A stretch of DNA of 51,597 nt, taken from contig NZ_LR131147.1 of NCBI RefSeq assembly GCF_900626285.1, positions 1,972,444-2,024,040 on the forward strand, given 5' to 3'. Below, piece by piece: positions 25,505 to 34,087 of the stretch. Under the pieces are notes generated by a model. The model had not been told where the DNA came from. It searched no databases and saw nothing but the letters and a program-made list of their open reading frames with translations. The first letter of the stretch is position 1, and every line of letters starts with the position of its first letter. The position numbers and the translations under genes are program-made. The DNA is from Intestinimonas massiliensis (ex Afouda et al. 2020). Lineage in GTDB: Bacteria; Bacillota; Clostridia; Oscillospirales; Oscillospiraceae.

Positions 25505-27570
25505 GCGAGTATATTGAAACGGTATCAACAGAGGATGCAAACGCTGTAATCGACAGCAAACTGCGCAAGGTATTCGACGGCAGGATTGTCCGCAAAGACC
25601 TTACAAAGAAAATCAAGGAAGGGGCAAATGTCCCCGTTTATGTCCTTGAGTTTCTTCTTGGACAGTATTGCAGTTCCGATGACGAGGATGTCATTGAAAC
25701 CGGCGTTGCAAACGTCAAGCGGATTCTGGCTGAAAACTACGTCCGCCCCGACGAGGCGCAGAAGATCCTTTCTGTCCTCCGTCAGCGAGGCAGCTATACC
25801 GTGATTGACAAGATCACGGTTAATCTCAACATTAAGACGGACAGCTATGAGGCGGAGTTTTCCAATCTCGGAATCAAAGCAATTCCTATCTCTGAGGATT
25901 ACCCGACTAAATACGATCGGCTTCTCTGCGGCGGTATCTGGTGCATTGTCCAGCTTGAATATGAATATGTGGAAGAGGATAAGCGCAGATCCCCAATACT
26001 CATTCATAAGCTCACGCCTATTCAGATGCCTCATGTGGACATTGAGGAATTGAAGCAGGGGCGAAAAGCGTTTACGCAAGAAGAGTGGATCAAGATTCTC
26101 CTTCGCTCCATCGGTATGGAACCGGACAAGTTAAACGACCGCGAACGCTGGCTTCTGCTTGCCCGTATGCTGCCGCTTGTCGAGAACAACTTCAACCTCT
26201 GTGAGTTAGGTCCGCGAAGCACCGGCAAATCCCATATCTACAAAGAAATCTCCCCGAACAGCATCCTTGTTTCCGGCGGTCAGACTACCGTTGCCAATTT
26301 GTTTTACAACATGGGCAGAAAAACGGTCGGCTTGGTCGGCTTGTGGGACTGCGTGGCGTTTGACGAGGTTGCCGGTATCAATTTCAAGGACAAAGACGGC
26401 ATCCAGATCATGAAGGACTATATGGCATCCGGCTCCTTTGCCCGTGGAAAGGAAGAAAAAGCCGCGACCGCTTCTATGGTCTTCGTCGGCAACATCAATC
26501 AGAGCGTGGATGTGCTGCTGAAAACGTCCAGCCTCTTTGACCCATTCCCTCCCGAAATGGGAACGGACACAGCATTCCTTGACCGTATGCACTGTTATAT
26601 TCCCGGTTGGGAGATACCGAAGTTCCGCCCGGAGCATTTCACCAACGACTATGGCTTCATCACCGACTATCTGGCAGAGTTTATCCGGGAGCTTCGCAAG
26701 GAGCAGTACGGCGATGCGCTGGACAAGTATTTCCGCCTCGGCAAAAACCTTAATCAGCGCGATACCATTGCCGTCCGCAAGATGGTCGGCGGAATGATCA
26801 AGTTGCTCTATCCGGACGGGGAGTTCACGAAAGAACAGCTTGAAGAAATCCTCAAGTTTGCGCTCGAAATGCGCCGCCGCGTCAAGGAGCAGCTCAAAAA
26901 GCTGGGCGGTATGGAGTTCTATGACGTCAATTTTTCGTACATTGACAACGATACCTTTGAGGAACATTTCGTCTCTGTCCCGGAACAGGGCGGCGGAAAA
27001 CTCATCCCCGAAGGAATGTGCAATCCCGGTCAGGTCTATACGGTTTCTCAGGGAAAGAGCGGCATGATCGGCGTCTTCCGTCTGGAATCGCAGATGCTTC
27101 CCGGCAACGGCAAGTTTGAGCGGACGGGACTGAACTCTGACGGAAAGTGCAAGGAAGCGGCAAATACCGCATTCAACTATCTGAAAGCAAACGGCAACCG
27201 CATCAGCGGCGCGATTAGCACAACAACAAAGGACTATATCATCAACTATCAGGATTTGCAGGGCATCGGCATGACCGAGAAACTTGCGCTTCCCACGCTG
27301 ATTGCACTCTGCTCGATTGCGCTTGGGAAACCGACCCTCAGCAGTCTGGCGGTGCTGGGCGAGATCAGCATTGCCGGAACGATGCTCAAGGTGGACGAGC
27401 TTGCAAATGCCCTTCAGGTCTGCCTCGATAGCGGTGCAAAGAAGGTGCTTCTTCCCATTACCTCTGCGGCTGACCTCGGAACAGCTCCCGCCGATCTAAT
27501 CGGCTGCTTCAACCTGATTTTCTATCAGAGTGCGGAAGACGCTGTTTATAAAGCATTAGGCGTTGAGTGA
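25501..27570 (+). CDS. brxL: BREX ATPase with Lon-like C-terminus, BrxL
   Basis: A 689-residue AAA+ protein, defining type 1 BREX. Walker A is LGPRSTGKSHIYKE at about residue 237 and Walker B is VAFDEVAG at about residue 285. The C-terminal part resembles the Lon protease domain (GEISIAGTMLKVDELANALQ), but I do not see the GxSAG-type nucleophile serine. The matching region reads EKLALPTLIALC. This agrees with the view that BrxL is a DNA-acting AAA+ motor rather than a protease. ATG 25501 lies in the ATGA overlap with pglZ. Confidence 0.95.
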   Translation: MSEYIETVSTEDANAVIDSKLRKVFDGRIVRKDLTKKIKEGANVPVYVLEFLLGQYCSSDDEDVIETGVANVKRILAENYVRPDEAQKILSVLRQRGSYTVIDKITVNLNIKTDSYEAEFSNLGIKAIPISEDYPTKYDRLLCGGIWCIVQLEYEYVEEDKRRSPILIHKLTPIQMPHVDIEELKQGRKAFTQEEWIKILLRSIGMEPDKLNDRERWLLLARMLPLVENNFNLCELGPRSTGKSHIYKEISPNSILVSGGQTTVANLFYNMGRKTVGLVGLWDCVAFDEVAGINFKDKDGIQIMKDYMASGSFARGKEEKAATASMVFVGNINQSVDVLLKTSSLFDPFPPEMGTDTAFLDRMHCYIPGWEIPKFRPEHFTNDYGFITDYLAEFIRELRKEQYGDALDKYFRLGKNLNQRDTIAVRKMVGGMIKLLYPDGEFTKEQLEEILKFALEMRRRVKEQLKKLGGMEFYDVNFSYIDNDTFEEHFVSVPEQGGGKLIPEGMCNPGQVYTVSQGKSGMIGVFRLESQMLPGNGKFERTGLNSDGKCKEAANTAFNYLKANGNRISGAISTTTKDYIINYQDLQGIGMTEKLALPTLIALCSIALGKPTLSSLAVLGEISIAGTMLKVDELANALQVCLDSGAKKVLLPITSAADLGTAPADLIGCFNLIFYQSAEDAVYKALGVE

Positions 27571-27598
27571 CATCCGCTGATTGGAAGGAGGCGTACCC

Positions 27599-28474
27599 AT
27601 GTCCAAGAAAAAACGGTCAAAAAAACGTGAGCGCATTCCTGTAATAGATACCTTGATTGATCTTGCCGGAGCAATGACCTTAGATTATCTTGCAGCAAAA
27701 CGTAGGCAGAAAAATGGGACAAAACGTAGCAAGAAAATTGATCCATACGCTGCAACCGGTGCTGCAATGGGCATGGGGCTAATTAAGGACACCGATGACA
27801 TCATCAAGTTTGGCGGTGTCCTTGGCGCAATGGGAGCTTTTGATTCTGATGATGATTTACCAATTAGCACAGCCGCATACATGGCTCCCCGTGATAATCG
27901 CTATGCTTGGCGTTTGAATTGTGAAGATGGCAGCGCATACGGTATTGATCCAAACGATTATGAGACAAGAGACGAATATAATGAGGCTCTAAGCAGGGAA
28001 AAACACGGATGGCGTGATTACTGTGAAGATGGCTCAGACTACGGGATTTCACCAGAAGACTATGAGACTGAGGAAGAATATAATGCAGCAATAGATACAG
28101 TGGAGTCCAATAGCTTTAATGAAAACGAGGATGATGAAAAGATCATCCCAGATGATTCCTCAGAGAATGTTGGGGGTGAGACATCTCCCGAATGCACGCC
28201 AAAAAGTGGTAGTGACCCGATTGGAAAACATGATCCGTATGCAGCAGATGATTTCCATGTATATGTTTACTGCCTTGTAAAGCTGGATGAAACAAACACG
28301 AAAAAGTTCTACCGAACGGAGGATCGCACCTTGAAACGAGGTGAGGCGGTTTTCGTTCCAGACGAAAGCTCAGGCAGCAAATTGAGAGGAACAATATGTT
28401 CTATTGAGCATCACATGAGTTTTTCTGTTCCAAAGCCCGTGGAGGAAACTCCTGAAATTATTGGAAGGGCGTGA
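27599..28474 (+). CDS. Hypothetical protein with two CEDGS-YGI-DYET repeats
   Basis: A 291-residue protein of unknown function. The N-terminus is strongly basic (SKKKRSKKRERIP). Residues about 50-90 are glycine- and methionine-rich and hydrophobic (TGAAMGMGLIKD, KFGGVLGAMGAF). Two adjacent repeats of about 35 residues follow: RLNCEDGSAYGIDPNDYET and RDYCEDGSDYGISPEDYET, each ending in an EYN-A motif. A linker rich in Asp/Glu/Ser leads to a C-terminal domain with VYVYCLVKLDETNTKKFYRT. ATG 27599 follows GGAAGGAGG. It begins 28 bases after brxL in the same direction, so it belongs to the BREX transcript. Confidence 0.75.
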   Translation: MSKKKRSKKRERIPVIDTLIDLAGAMTLDYLAAKRRQKNGTKRSKKIDPYAATGAAMGMGLIKDTDDIIKFGGVLGAMGAFDSDDDLPISTAAYMAPRDNRYAWRLNCEDGSAYGIDPNDYETRDEYNEALSREKHGWRDYCEDGSDYGISPEDYETEEEYNAAIDTVESNSFNENEDDEKIIPDDSSENVGGETSPECTPKSGSDPIGKHDPYAADDFHVYVYCLVKLDETNTKKFYRTEDRTLKRGEAVFVPDESSGSKLRGTICSIEHHMSFSVPKPVEETPEIIGRA

Positions 28475-28481
28475 TTGATGA

Positions 28482-29114
28482 ATGGATTGGGACTCCTATT
28501 ATGAGAAATTCTACGACTGGGCAACCAGCACGCAGATTAAAAAGATGTCCTCATTGACCTCGTTTGGTGCATCCGCCGAAGTCTCCGAGGTCGCGCAGGA
28601 GTATATGGATGAGAAGGCAGCATCACGGCTTATAAAAAAAGCGGTTGCCTATGGTGTCCAGTTCACGCCAGATGAAATCTATGACCTTTCCGGCTGCTGC
28701 GATATATCAGCCATGAATGAACTACTGAAATCTGCAAAATGCACCTTTACGCAGGAGCAGTTGGAAGACCTTTGGGGTTCCGCAGACGATGAAGTTCTTG
28801 AGCTTGTAGCAAGGCGCAATCATGTGACTGTGTTTGCAGATGACGAGAACGAAGCCCCTTCCGTAGAAGATGAGATCGATTTTGACGAACCGAAGCAAAA
28901 GGAGCCAAAGCTCGGATTCTTCTCAAAGCTCGGGTTGGCATTTGCGGTTGGAAGTCTTTTGGATAAGAAAAGCCAGTCTCACCACGGACATTGTACCGGT
29001 GACTGCGCAAATTGCCCTCCGCATTATGGGTATCGCTATGGAAGGTGGTATTATGGGCATGATCATACACACGGCTGTGAGTTTGGCGGAAATAAAGGCG
29101 GAGGCGGACTGTAA
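28482..29114 (+). CDS. Hypothetical protein with His/Cys-rich C-terminus
   Basis: A 210-residue protein that I do not recognise. The first 120 residues are helical and acidic (EVSEVAQEYMDEKAASRLIK, FTPDEIYDLSGCCD). A short hydrophobic stretch (GFFSKLGLAFAVGSLLDKK) precedes a tail rich in His, Cys, Tyr and Gly (HHGHCTGDCANCPPHYGYRY, then YGHDHTHGCEF) that probably binds metal. It starts 7 bases after the preceding gene, so the two are co-translated. The pairing of a Gly-rich protein with this one ahead of a nuclease suggests a shared module. Confidence 0.7.
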   Translation: MDWDSYYEKFYDWATSTQIKKMSSLTSFGASAEVSEVAQEYMDEKAASRLIKKAVAYGVQFTPDEIYDLSGCCDISAMNELLKSAKCTFTQEQLEDLWGSADDEVLELVARRNHVTVFADDENEAPSVEDEIDFDEPKQKEPKLGFFSKLGLAFAVGSLLDKKSQSHHGHCTGDCANCPPHYGYRYGRWYYGHDHTHGCEFGGNKGGGGL

Positions 29115-29170
29115 AGCACAGGATGAAAACAAACACACTGCTTTTCGACTGAACGTGATAGGAGGCGCAC

Positions 29171-30565
29171 ATGGATAACCCTTCTTTCAATCAGAATGGT
29201 ATCGAATACAACGGAGAACAGATTGCCTACAAAGACAGCACCTATGAACTTGTATCGAAGGTTGCCTACCTGATCGGCGTCCCGCTCCGCATTTTTCAAA
29301 ATGAACACGAGCCGCCGAAGATAGAGATATACAACCGGCTTGAGCAGGATAAAAATGCCCGCATCATTCGTAATCTATGTATCATCCGCACCGCCATTGA
29401 ACGCAATTACCGGAAGATAAATGACATCATGCGAATGGAGTATCGAGGGCTCCTTTCAATGCCAGAGACCATCCCGGCTTCCAGTATGCAGCAGCTTTCA
29501 AATGACGGAATCAACTTTATCAAAAAGTCGAGTACAAAGCTCTGCCACCACATTATCGAGATCAACCGGCTGATTTCAGACCGCATTAACAACTGCAAAA
29601 GCCTCTTTCCAATCTGGATTAACTGGGCGTACATAAAAGAGCTGTTCATCATGCCAAACGGTTTGACAGAGGACGGAACGAAAGATGCTGCGGACATCTA
29701 TTACGCAAGTCTCTCCTACTACCCCTATCAAATGTATATCAACTGGGTACCGATGGACGAGGGTAATGTCCTCTATAATGATAAGAAGTTTGCTACCCTG
29801 CTTTATCAATGGCATTGCGACGCCTTCACGGAATACAGTAAAGTCTCCGATGCAGGGGCTTTTGTAAAAAACAATATCTACGACTTCATAGATGACAGCG
29901 AGAAAACCGTATTGGTAGTGGACTGCGAAAACTCTGACCCGTACAAGCTGTGCGCCACGCTCAAAAACCTTGATTATGAAGTCATGCAGAAAATTACGGC
30001 GATCATTCTCTTTGATGACGTACATACTGCTACGGCATGGCGCATTCTCGAAAACTACACCCGCATCCCCGTTGAACATATCATGATTGAGCGGATCAAG
30101 CAGAACAAATCACTGGTAGACATCAAGCTCACCGCAAGAGCCTGTCAGGAACACTACCAGAAGCAAGTGGATTCCTTCGTCATCGTCTCAAGCGATTCCG
30201 ACTACTGGGGGCTTATCTCTTCCTTGCCGGACGCCAGATTCCTTGTCATGATAGAGCGGGAAAAATGCGGACCGGATATGAAAGCGGCACTTGCAGAATC
30301 CGGGATATTCTACTGCTATCTGGATGACTTCTACTCCGGCAACAGCGAGGACATCAAGAAAAACGCACTATTCAAGGAGATGTACCGCTGGATTGACAAC
30401 TCCGTTCACCTGAATGTCAACGATATGTTTGATGCAGCTCTGCGAAACACGAGGATCGAAATGTCGCCCGCAGAGCGGCGGCAGTTCTATGAGAAGCACA
30501 TCAGGCACATGACGCTGACCATCGACGAGAACGGAAACGTCAGCATTGAACTGAAACGTGGATAG
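29171..30565 (+). CDS. NYN/PIN-like nuclease-domain protein
   Basis: A 464-residue protein with a NYN (PIN-like) metal-dependent nuclease core in its second half. The acidic residues expected at the active site are in VLVVDCENSD (about residue 248), SLVDIKLTARACQEHY (about residue 318) and FVIVSSDSDYWGL (about residue 340). The N-terminal 230 residues are helical and unrecognised and may bind substrate. NYN proteins generally act on RNA. ATG 29171 follows AGGAGG. It lies directly upstream of a DinG/XPD-type helicase and downstream of BREX, so an anti-phage or abortive role is plausible. Confidence 0.8.
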   Translation: MDNPSFNQNGIEYNGEQIAYKDSTYELVSKVAYLIGVPLRIFQNEHEPPKIEIYNRLEQDKNARIIRNLCIIRTAIERNYRKINDIMRMEYRGLLSMPETIPASSMQQLSNDGINFIKKSSTKLCHHIIEINRLISDRINNCKSLFPIWINWAYIKELFIMPNGLTEDGTKDAADIYYASLSYYPYQMYINWVPMDEGNVLYNDKKFATLLYQWHCDAFTEYSKVSDAGAFVKNNIYDFIDDSEKTVLVVDCENSDPYKLCATLKNLDYEVMQKITAIILFDDVHTATAWRILENYTRIPVEHIMIERIKQNKSLVDIKLTARACQEHYQKQVDSFVIVSSDSDYWGLISSLPDARFLVMIEREKCGPDMKAALAESGIFYCYLDDFYSGNSEDIKKNALFKEMYRWIDNSVHLNVNDMFDAALRNTRIEMSPAERRQFYEKHIRHMTLTIDENGNVSIELKRG

Positions 30566-30594
30566 CCTTGGTTTCTATTCCGGGAGGAATGTGG

Positions 30595-32643
30595 ATGGAC
30601 AACAGATTCTATTTTGGATTCAATACATCGGAGGAACGGAAAAAGCGCAGAAAGGCAGAGCTGTACTCCATGAGTGAGCAAGTCAGCACCTTCTTTTGGG
30701 ATGAAGCCCCGCAGCATGGATTGGAAATGCGTGAGGGGCAGCAGGATATGTCTTTTGAGATTGTGGACGCCCTCATAAACGATCAGCATTTTGCGATTGA
30801 AGCTGGCGTGGGCATTGGAAAGTCCTTTGGCTATCTTGTGCCGGTGCTGCTGTACAGCAAACGCATGAACAAGCCGGTTATCATCGCAACCTCGACCATT
30901 GCGCTTCAAGAGCAGCTCTGGCGCGATGTCCACGCGGTAATGCCCCTTCTTGGGCTGAACAGAGATGTCATCCTCGCAAAAGGACAGACCCATTATCTCT
31001 GCAACAAACGCGCAGATGAATATATGTGTGACCCGAAGGCTGACCCACCGGACGCGCTCAAAGAAGGAATCCAGCAGGGGTATGAGGAACGCAAGGATTT
31101 CCCGGAGGTTTTGCCGCAGGGCGTCTGGGACAAGGTAAATGTGCAGCGGTTCAGCATGAAGAATTGCGGCTCCTGTGAAAAGAAGTGCAAGTATTACAAA
31201 GTCCGCGCAGCATTAAAGTTTACGGATGGAGTGGTACTGTGCAATCAGGATTTTCTAACCCAGCATCTCATGAAACTCCGGCGCGGTCAGGAAGGGCTGA
31301 TTAACGCCGCCGCTGATCTGCTTGTCGTGGATGAAGCACACAACTTGGATGATAAGGTGCGAAGTGCCACAACGGAGCGTTTCGGGCAAGGTATGCTCTT
31401 TGGAATGATTAAGAGCGCATTCTATGAGCTGCGATCCTTTGACCAGAGCAGTGTGTCAGGTGAAAAGCGAGAGGCAGAGAGCGCAATCATCGCCTTCTAT
31501 AACTGCCTGAAAGCACAAGTCCAAAAGCAGATCAACGAGGCAGAGCAGAATATGCGCTACGCTGACCGCTTTTTCTTCGACAACAATGGCAGTGCGATTG
31601 AACTGCTTACCGAGATGAACGCCGCCATACACAACCTTTCGTCCAGCATTCAGATTTATTCCAGCATGGATTTCAGAAACAACCGTTCCTTTGCTGCCTC
31701 TGATGATTTGGATGCCGTCAGCGAGTCCCTTTCAGAGTTTCTTGACCGGATAGATGATATGTTGATCTGGATTGAGCAGCACGGCAGCAACACGGAACTC
31801 GTCTATTGCCCTAAAAACACAAAAGAAATTGTGAGCCGCCTATACTTCAATGGTGATGAAAGAACCATCTTGACCTCTGCCACGCTGACGAACGCCACGA
31901 GCGGGTCTCTGGAAGAACAGTATTCTTACTTTATCAGCAATACCGGCTTTCCCGCTGGTGATCGCGGCTGCTTATCCGAGCCAAAGCCTTCCCCATATCC
32001 ATACGATGAACACGCCATGATCTACTATTGCGACGATCTCCCGCACCCGACCAGAGAACATGAAGCCTTCATTGAAAAGGGCGTGGAGCGGCTGCTTGAG
32101 ATCCTGAACATTTCCAATGGAAAGGCACTCGTGCTGTTTACGGCAAAGACCGACATGGAAGAGGTCTACTCCATTCTCAGTAAGAAAAATCTTCCGTACA
32201 AAATCCTGATGCAGCAGCCGGGATCGTCGCAGGACAAGGTGCTGCTTGAGTTTAAGGAAGATACGAACTCCGTGCTTCTGGGGACGGGTGCATATTGGGA
32301 AGGTATCAGCATTGAAGGAAAAAGCCTTTCCAATGTCATCATTTTCCGGCTTCCGTTCCCTGTCCCCGATCCAATTATCGAGTATAAGTGTTCCGTCGCA
32401 AAGGACGCTCTGATGGATGTCCGCGTTCCCGAAATGATTATCAAGCTCAAGCAAGGTATCGGGCGATTGATCCGCAATTTCACAGACACCGGCATTGTCT
32501 GCATTATCGACCGAAGACTGCGGGACGAGCCGCCGGAACGCTATCATGACATTACATGGGACTCCCTGCCTATCAAAAATCGGACAAGCAGTTTGGACGA
32601 ACTGAGGAAGTTTTACGAAGGTCTGCCCTCAGCCAAGGAATGA
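30595..32643 (+). CDS. DinG/XPD-type superfamily 2 helicase
   Basis: A 682-residue helicase. Walker A lies in EAGVGIGKSFGYLVPVL (about residue 75). The DEAH box is LLVVDEAHNLDDKVR (about residue 245) and motif VI is QGIGRLIRNF. Cysteines between motifs I and II (one near residue 135, then the CGSCEKKC cluster near 191-198) fit the iron-sulfur site of XPD/DinG helicases, so it should unwind DNA 5' to 3'. Start is ATG 30595, 7 bases after GGGAGG. The ATG at 30589 is too close to that site. It follows the NYN gene by 29 bases. Some BREX types carry their own helicases, but type 1 normally does not. Confidence 0.85.
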   Translation: MDNRFYFGFNTSEERKKRRKAELYSMSEQVSTFFWDEAPQHGLEMREGQQDMSFEIVDALINDQHFAIEAGVGIGKSFGYLVPVLLYSKRMNKPVIIATSTIALQEQLWRDVHAVMPLLGLNRDVILAKGQTHYLCNKRADEYMCDPKADPPDALKEGIQQGYEERKDFPEVLPQGVWDKVNVQRFSMKNCGSCEKKCKYYKVRAALKFTDGVVLCNQDFLTQHLMKLRRGQEGLINAAADLLVVDEAHNLDDKVRSATTERFGQGMLFGMIKSAFYELRSFDQSSVSGEKREAESAIIAFYNCLKAQVQKQINEAEQNMRYADRFFFDNNGSAIELLTEMNAAIHNLSSSIQIYSSMDFRNNRSFAASDDLDAVSESLSEFLDRIDDMLIWIEQHGSNTELVYCPKNTKEIVSRLYFNGDERTILTSATLTNATSGSLEEQYSYFISNTGFPAGDRGCLSEPKPSPYPYDEHAMIYYCDDLPHPTREHEAFIEKGVERLLEILNISNGKALVLFTAKTDMEEVYSILSKKNLPYKILMQQPGSSQDKVLLEFKEDTNSVLLGTGAYWEGISIEGKSLSNVIIFRLPFPVPDPIIEYKCSVAKDALMDVRVPEMIIKLKQGIGRLIRNFTDTGIVCIIDRRLRDEPPERYHDITWDSLPIKNRTSSLDELRKFYEGLPSAKE

Positions 32644-32717
32644 TGATAGAAACGGCGTTCTCTTCGGAAGCATAGAACAGCCCCCCAAAAACGACAATCA
32701 GAAAACGGAGGTGTATC

Positions 32718-33329
32718 ATGTTGTACAATGAAAATCTGCACGAAGAAGAACGACATCTGATCCAGCAGATTGCCGAGCAAACAGAGAGAGGAAAAATCGA
32801 CTGGGAACTGACAGAGTATAATCCGCTGTCATTTCTGAATGAGGACAAGATAGACAAAAACCCAGCAGTAATCTGTCAGTCTTTCTCCTTTGAGGCGATC
32901 ATCGGCGGCTCCCGTTTCGAGCTTGATGTCATGGAGAATATTGATGTGCCGTCCGGTATGGGAGACTACACCATAACCCTGACGCGGGATGAAACCGAAA
33001 ATTATCTTAAAATTGAGGATGCGCTTTCCTTTGAGTGTGACCGCTATGAATGCACACCGAAGGAAGTGGCAGAGCGATTTGCGGACAGCCCCATTGTCCG
33101 TCTCTGCAACGCCATCATTCCTGCCACGCTTGGGCAGGAGGATTTAGAAGAGGTCTTCACATGGGCAAGGTTTTTCAACGAGACTGGCATTTCTGCAAAG
33201 CTGATGAATCATCCGCTGACCAAGCTCTGTGAAAAGCTGTTCGACGAACACCGTTTGATGGACTTCCATCGCTGCGTCTTGGATGTGGACTATCGAAAGC
33301 TGCTCCTAAATGAACTGGCTCATAACTAA
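32718..33329 (+). CDS. Hypothetical acidic protein, last gene of the operon
   Basis: A 203-residue acidic protein with no recognised domain. ENLHEEERHLIQQIAEQTER at the N-terminus is helical. The centre (SFSFEAIIGGSRFELDVMENI, then YTITLTRDETENYLKIEDAL) looks beta-rich, and the C-terminal half is helical with DLEEVFTWARFFNETGISAK. ATG 32718 follows CGGAGG. It starts 74 bases after the helicase and ends immediately before the operon terminator, so it belongs to the same transcript. Small size and acidity would fit a regulator or immunity partner, but nothing shows this directly. Confidence 0.65.
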   Translation: MLYNENLHEEERHLIQQIAEQTERGKIDWELTEYNPLSFLNEDKIDKNPAVICQSFSFEAIIGGSRFELDVMENIDVPSGMGDYTITLTRDETENYLKIEDALSFECDRYECTPKEVAERFADSPIVRLCNAIIPATLGQEDLEEVFTWARFFNETGISAKLMNHPLTKLCEKLFDEHRLMDFHRCVLDVDYRKLLLNELAHN

Positions 33330-33335
33330 GACACG

Positions 33336-33388
33336 AAAAAACGCCCCCGACACTGTGCCAGACGCACAGTGCCGGGGGCGTTTCCGTT
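33336..33388 (+). terminator. Strong terminator ending the BREX operon
   Basis: A long GC-rich hairpin: CGCCCCCG-A-CACTGTGC (33342-33358) pairs with GCACAGTG-C-CGGGGGCG (33364-33380), with one mismatch and a five-base loop. It is flanked by A residues before and TTT after. It lies six bases after the last gene of the operon and marks the end of the roughly 22-kb transcription unit. Confidence 0.9.
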
Positions 33389-33583
33389 TCCAGCGATTTA
33401 TTTTTCTCTCGGCAAGGGACTGTTCATAAGGTGACACTTTCCGTTTTGCGAAGCCGTGAAAAATTGATGTGTTCCGTGGAGATGTTCACTGGGCAGCATA
33501 CGCCGTACACGTTTCCGATAATCACTGAGTAGAATTGATTTGTGTTTAGGAGGACAAAGCGGCAGATATAATGTTAAAAGTAG

Positions 33584-33612
33584 TTGCGTGCGCACGCATA
33601 TTGATGTATAAT
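33584..33612 (+). promoter_or_regulatory. marR-MATE promoter with 14-bp palindromic operator
   Basis: TTGCGT at 33584-33589 and TATAAT at 33607-33612 are 17 bp apart. The perfect palindrome TGCGTGCGCACGCA at 33585-33598 overlaps the -35 box and the first half of the spacer. A MarR dimer bound there would block RNA polymerase, so the MarR protein encoded next probably represses its own operon. Confidence 0.75.
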
Positions 33613-33637
33613 ACGTTCTGATTGGAGGTATATATCT

Positions 33638-34087
33638 ATGCAACTATTAAAATGGCTTTCCGTAACAGACCGATTTTACAAAATCTATTTGGACAAGCAA
33701 CTTGCCCCCTATGGAATCAACAACAGTCAATATATGTTCTTAATCAAAATCTGTCGTTCGCCTGGCATTTTACAGGATTCTTTAATGGATATGTTCTATG
33801 TTCATCCAAGCAATATTGTACGGACGGTTGCGACATTGGAAAAGCAGGGAATGATTACACGTTCTCCCAATGATAAGGATAAGCGGACATGTAAATTGTA
33901 TCCTACAGAAAGAGCATTGTCTATTATTGACGAGATACAGATGATATGCGAAAAGACAGAAGCTCTTTTATTGCAGGGTATGAGCGAATCCGAGCAGAAC
34001 CTTTTTATGGATTTCTTAATACAGGCGGGCAGAAATATCACATCGGAACTCCATATAGAGAAAAAGGGGGAGGAGTTCAATGACTGA
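33638..34087 (+). CDS. MarR-family transcriptional regulator
   Basis: A 149-residue winged-HTH regulator. The recognition region is YVHPSNIVRTVATLEKQGMI and the wing is TRSPNDKDKRTCKLYPTERA, both typical of MarR. It probably senses a small molecule and represses the adjacent efflux pump. ATG 33638 follows TTGGAGG. The last codons overlap the start of the MATE gene by 8 bases, so the two are translationally coupled. The lower GC content than the BREX genes suggests a separate origin. Confidence 0.9.
   Translation: MQLLKWLSVTDRFYKIYLDKQLAPYGINNSQYMFLIKICRSPGILQDSLMDMFYVHPSNIVRTVATLEKQGMITRSPNDKDKRTCKLYPTERALSIIDEIQMICEKTEALLLQGMSESEQNLFMDFLIQAGRNITSELHIEKKGEEFND

Noticed and set aside
25501..27570. 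BrxL as an active Lon protease
   Set aside because: The GxSAG-type catalytic serine segment of Lon is not present in the matching region.
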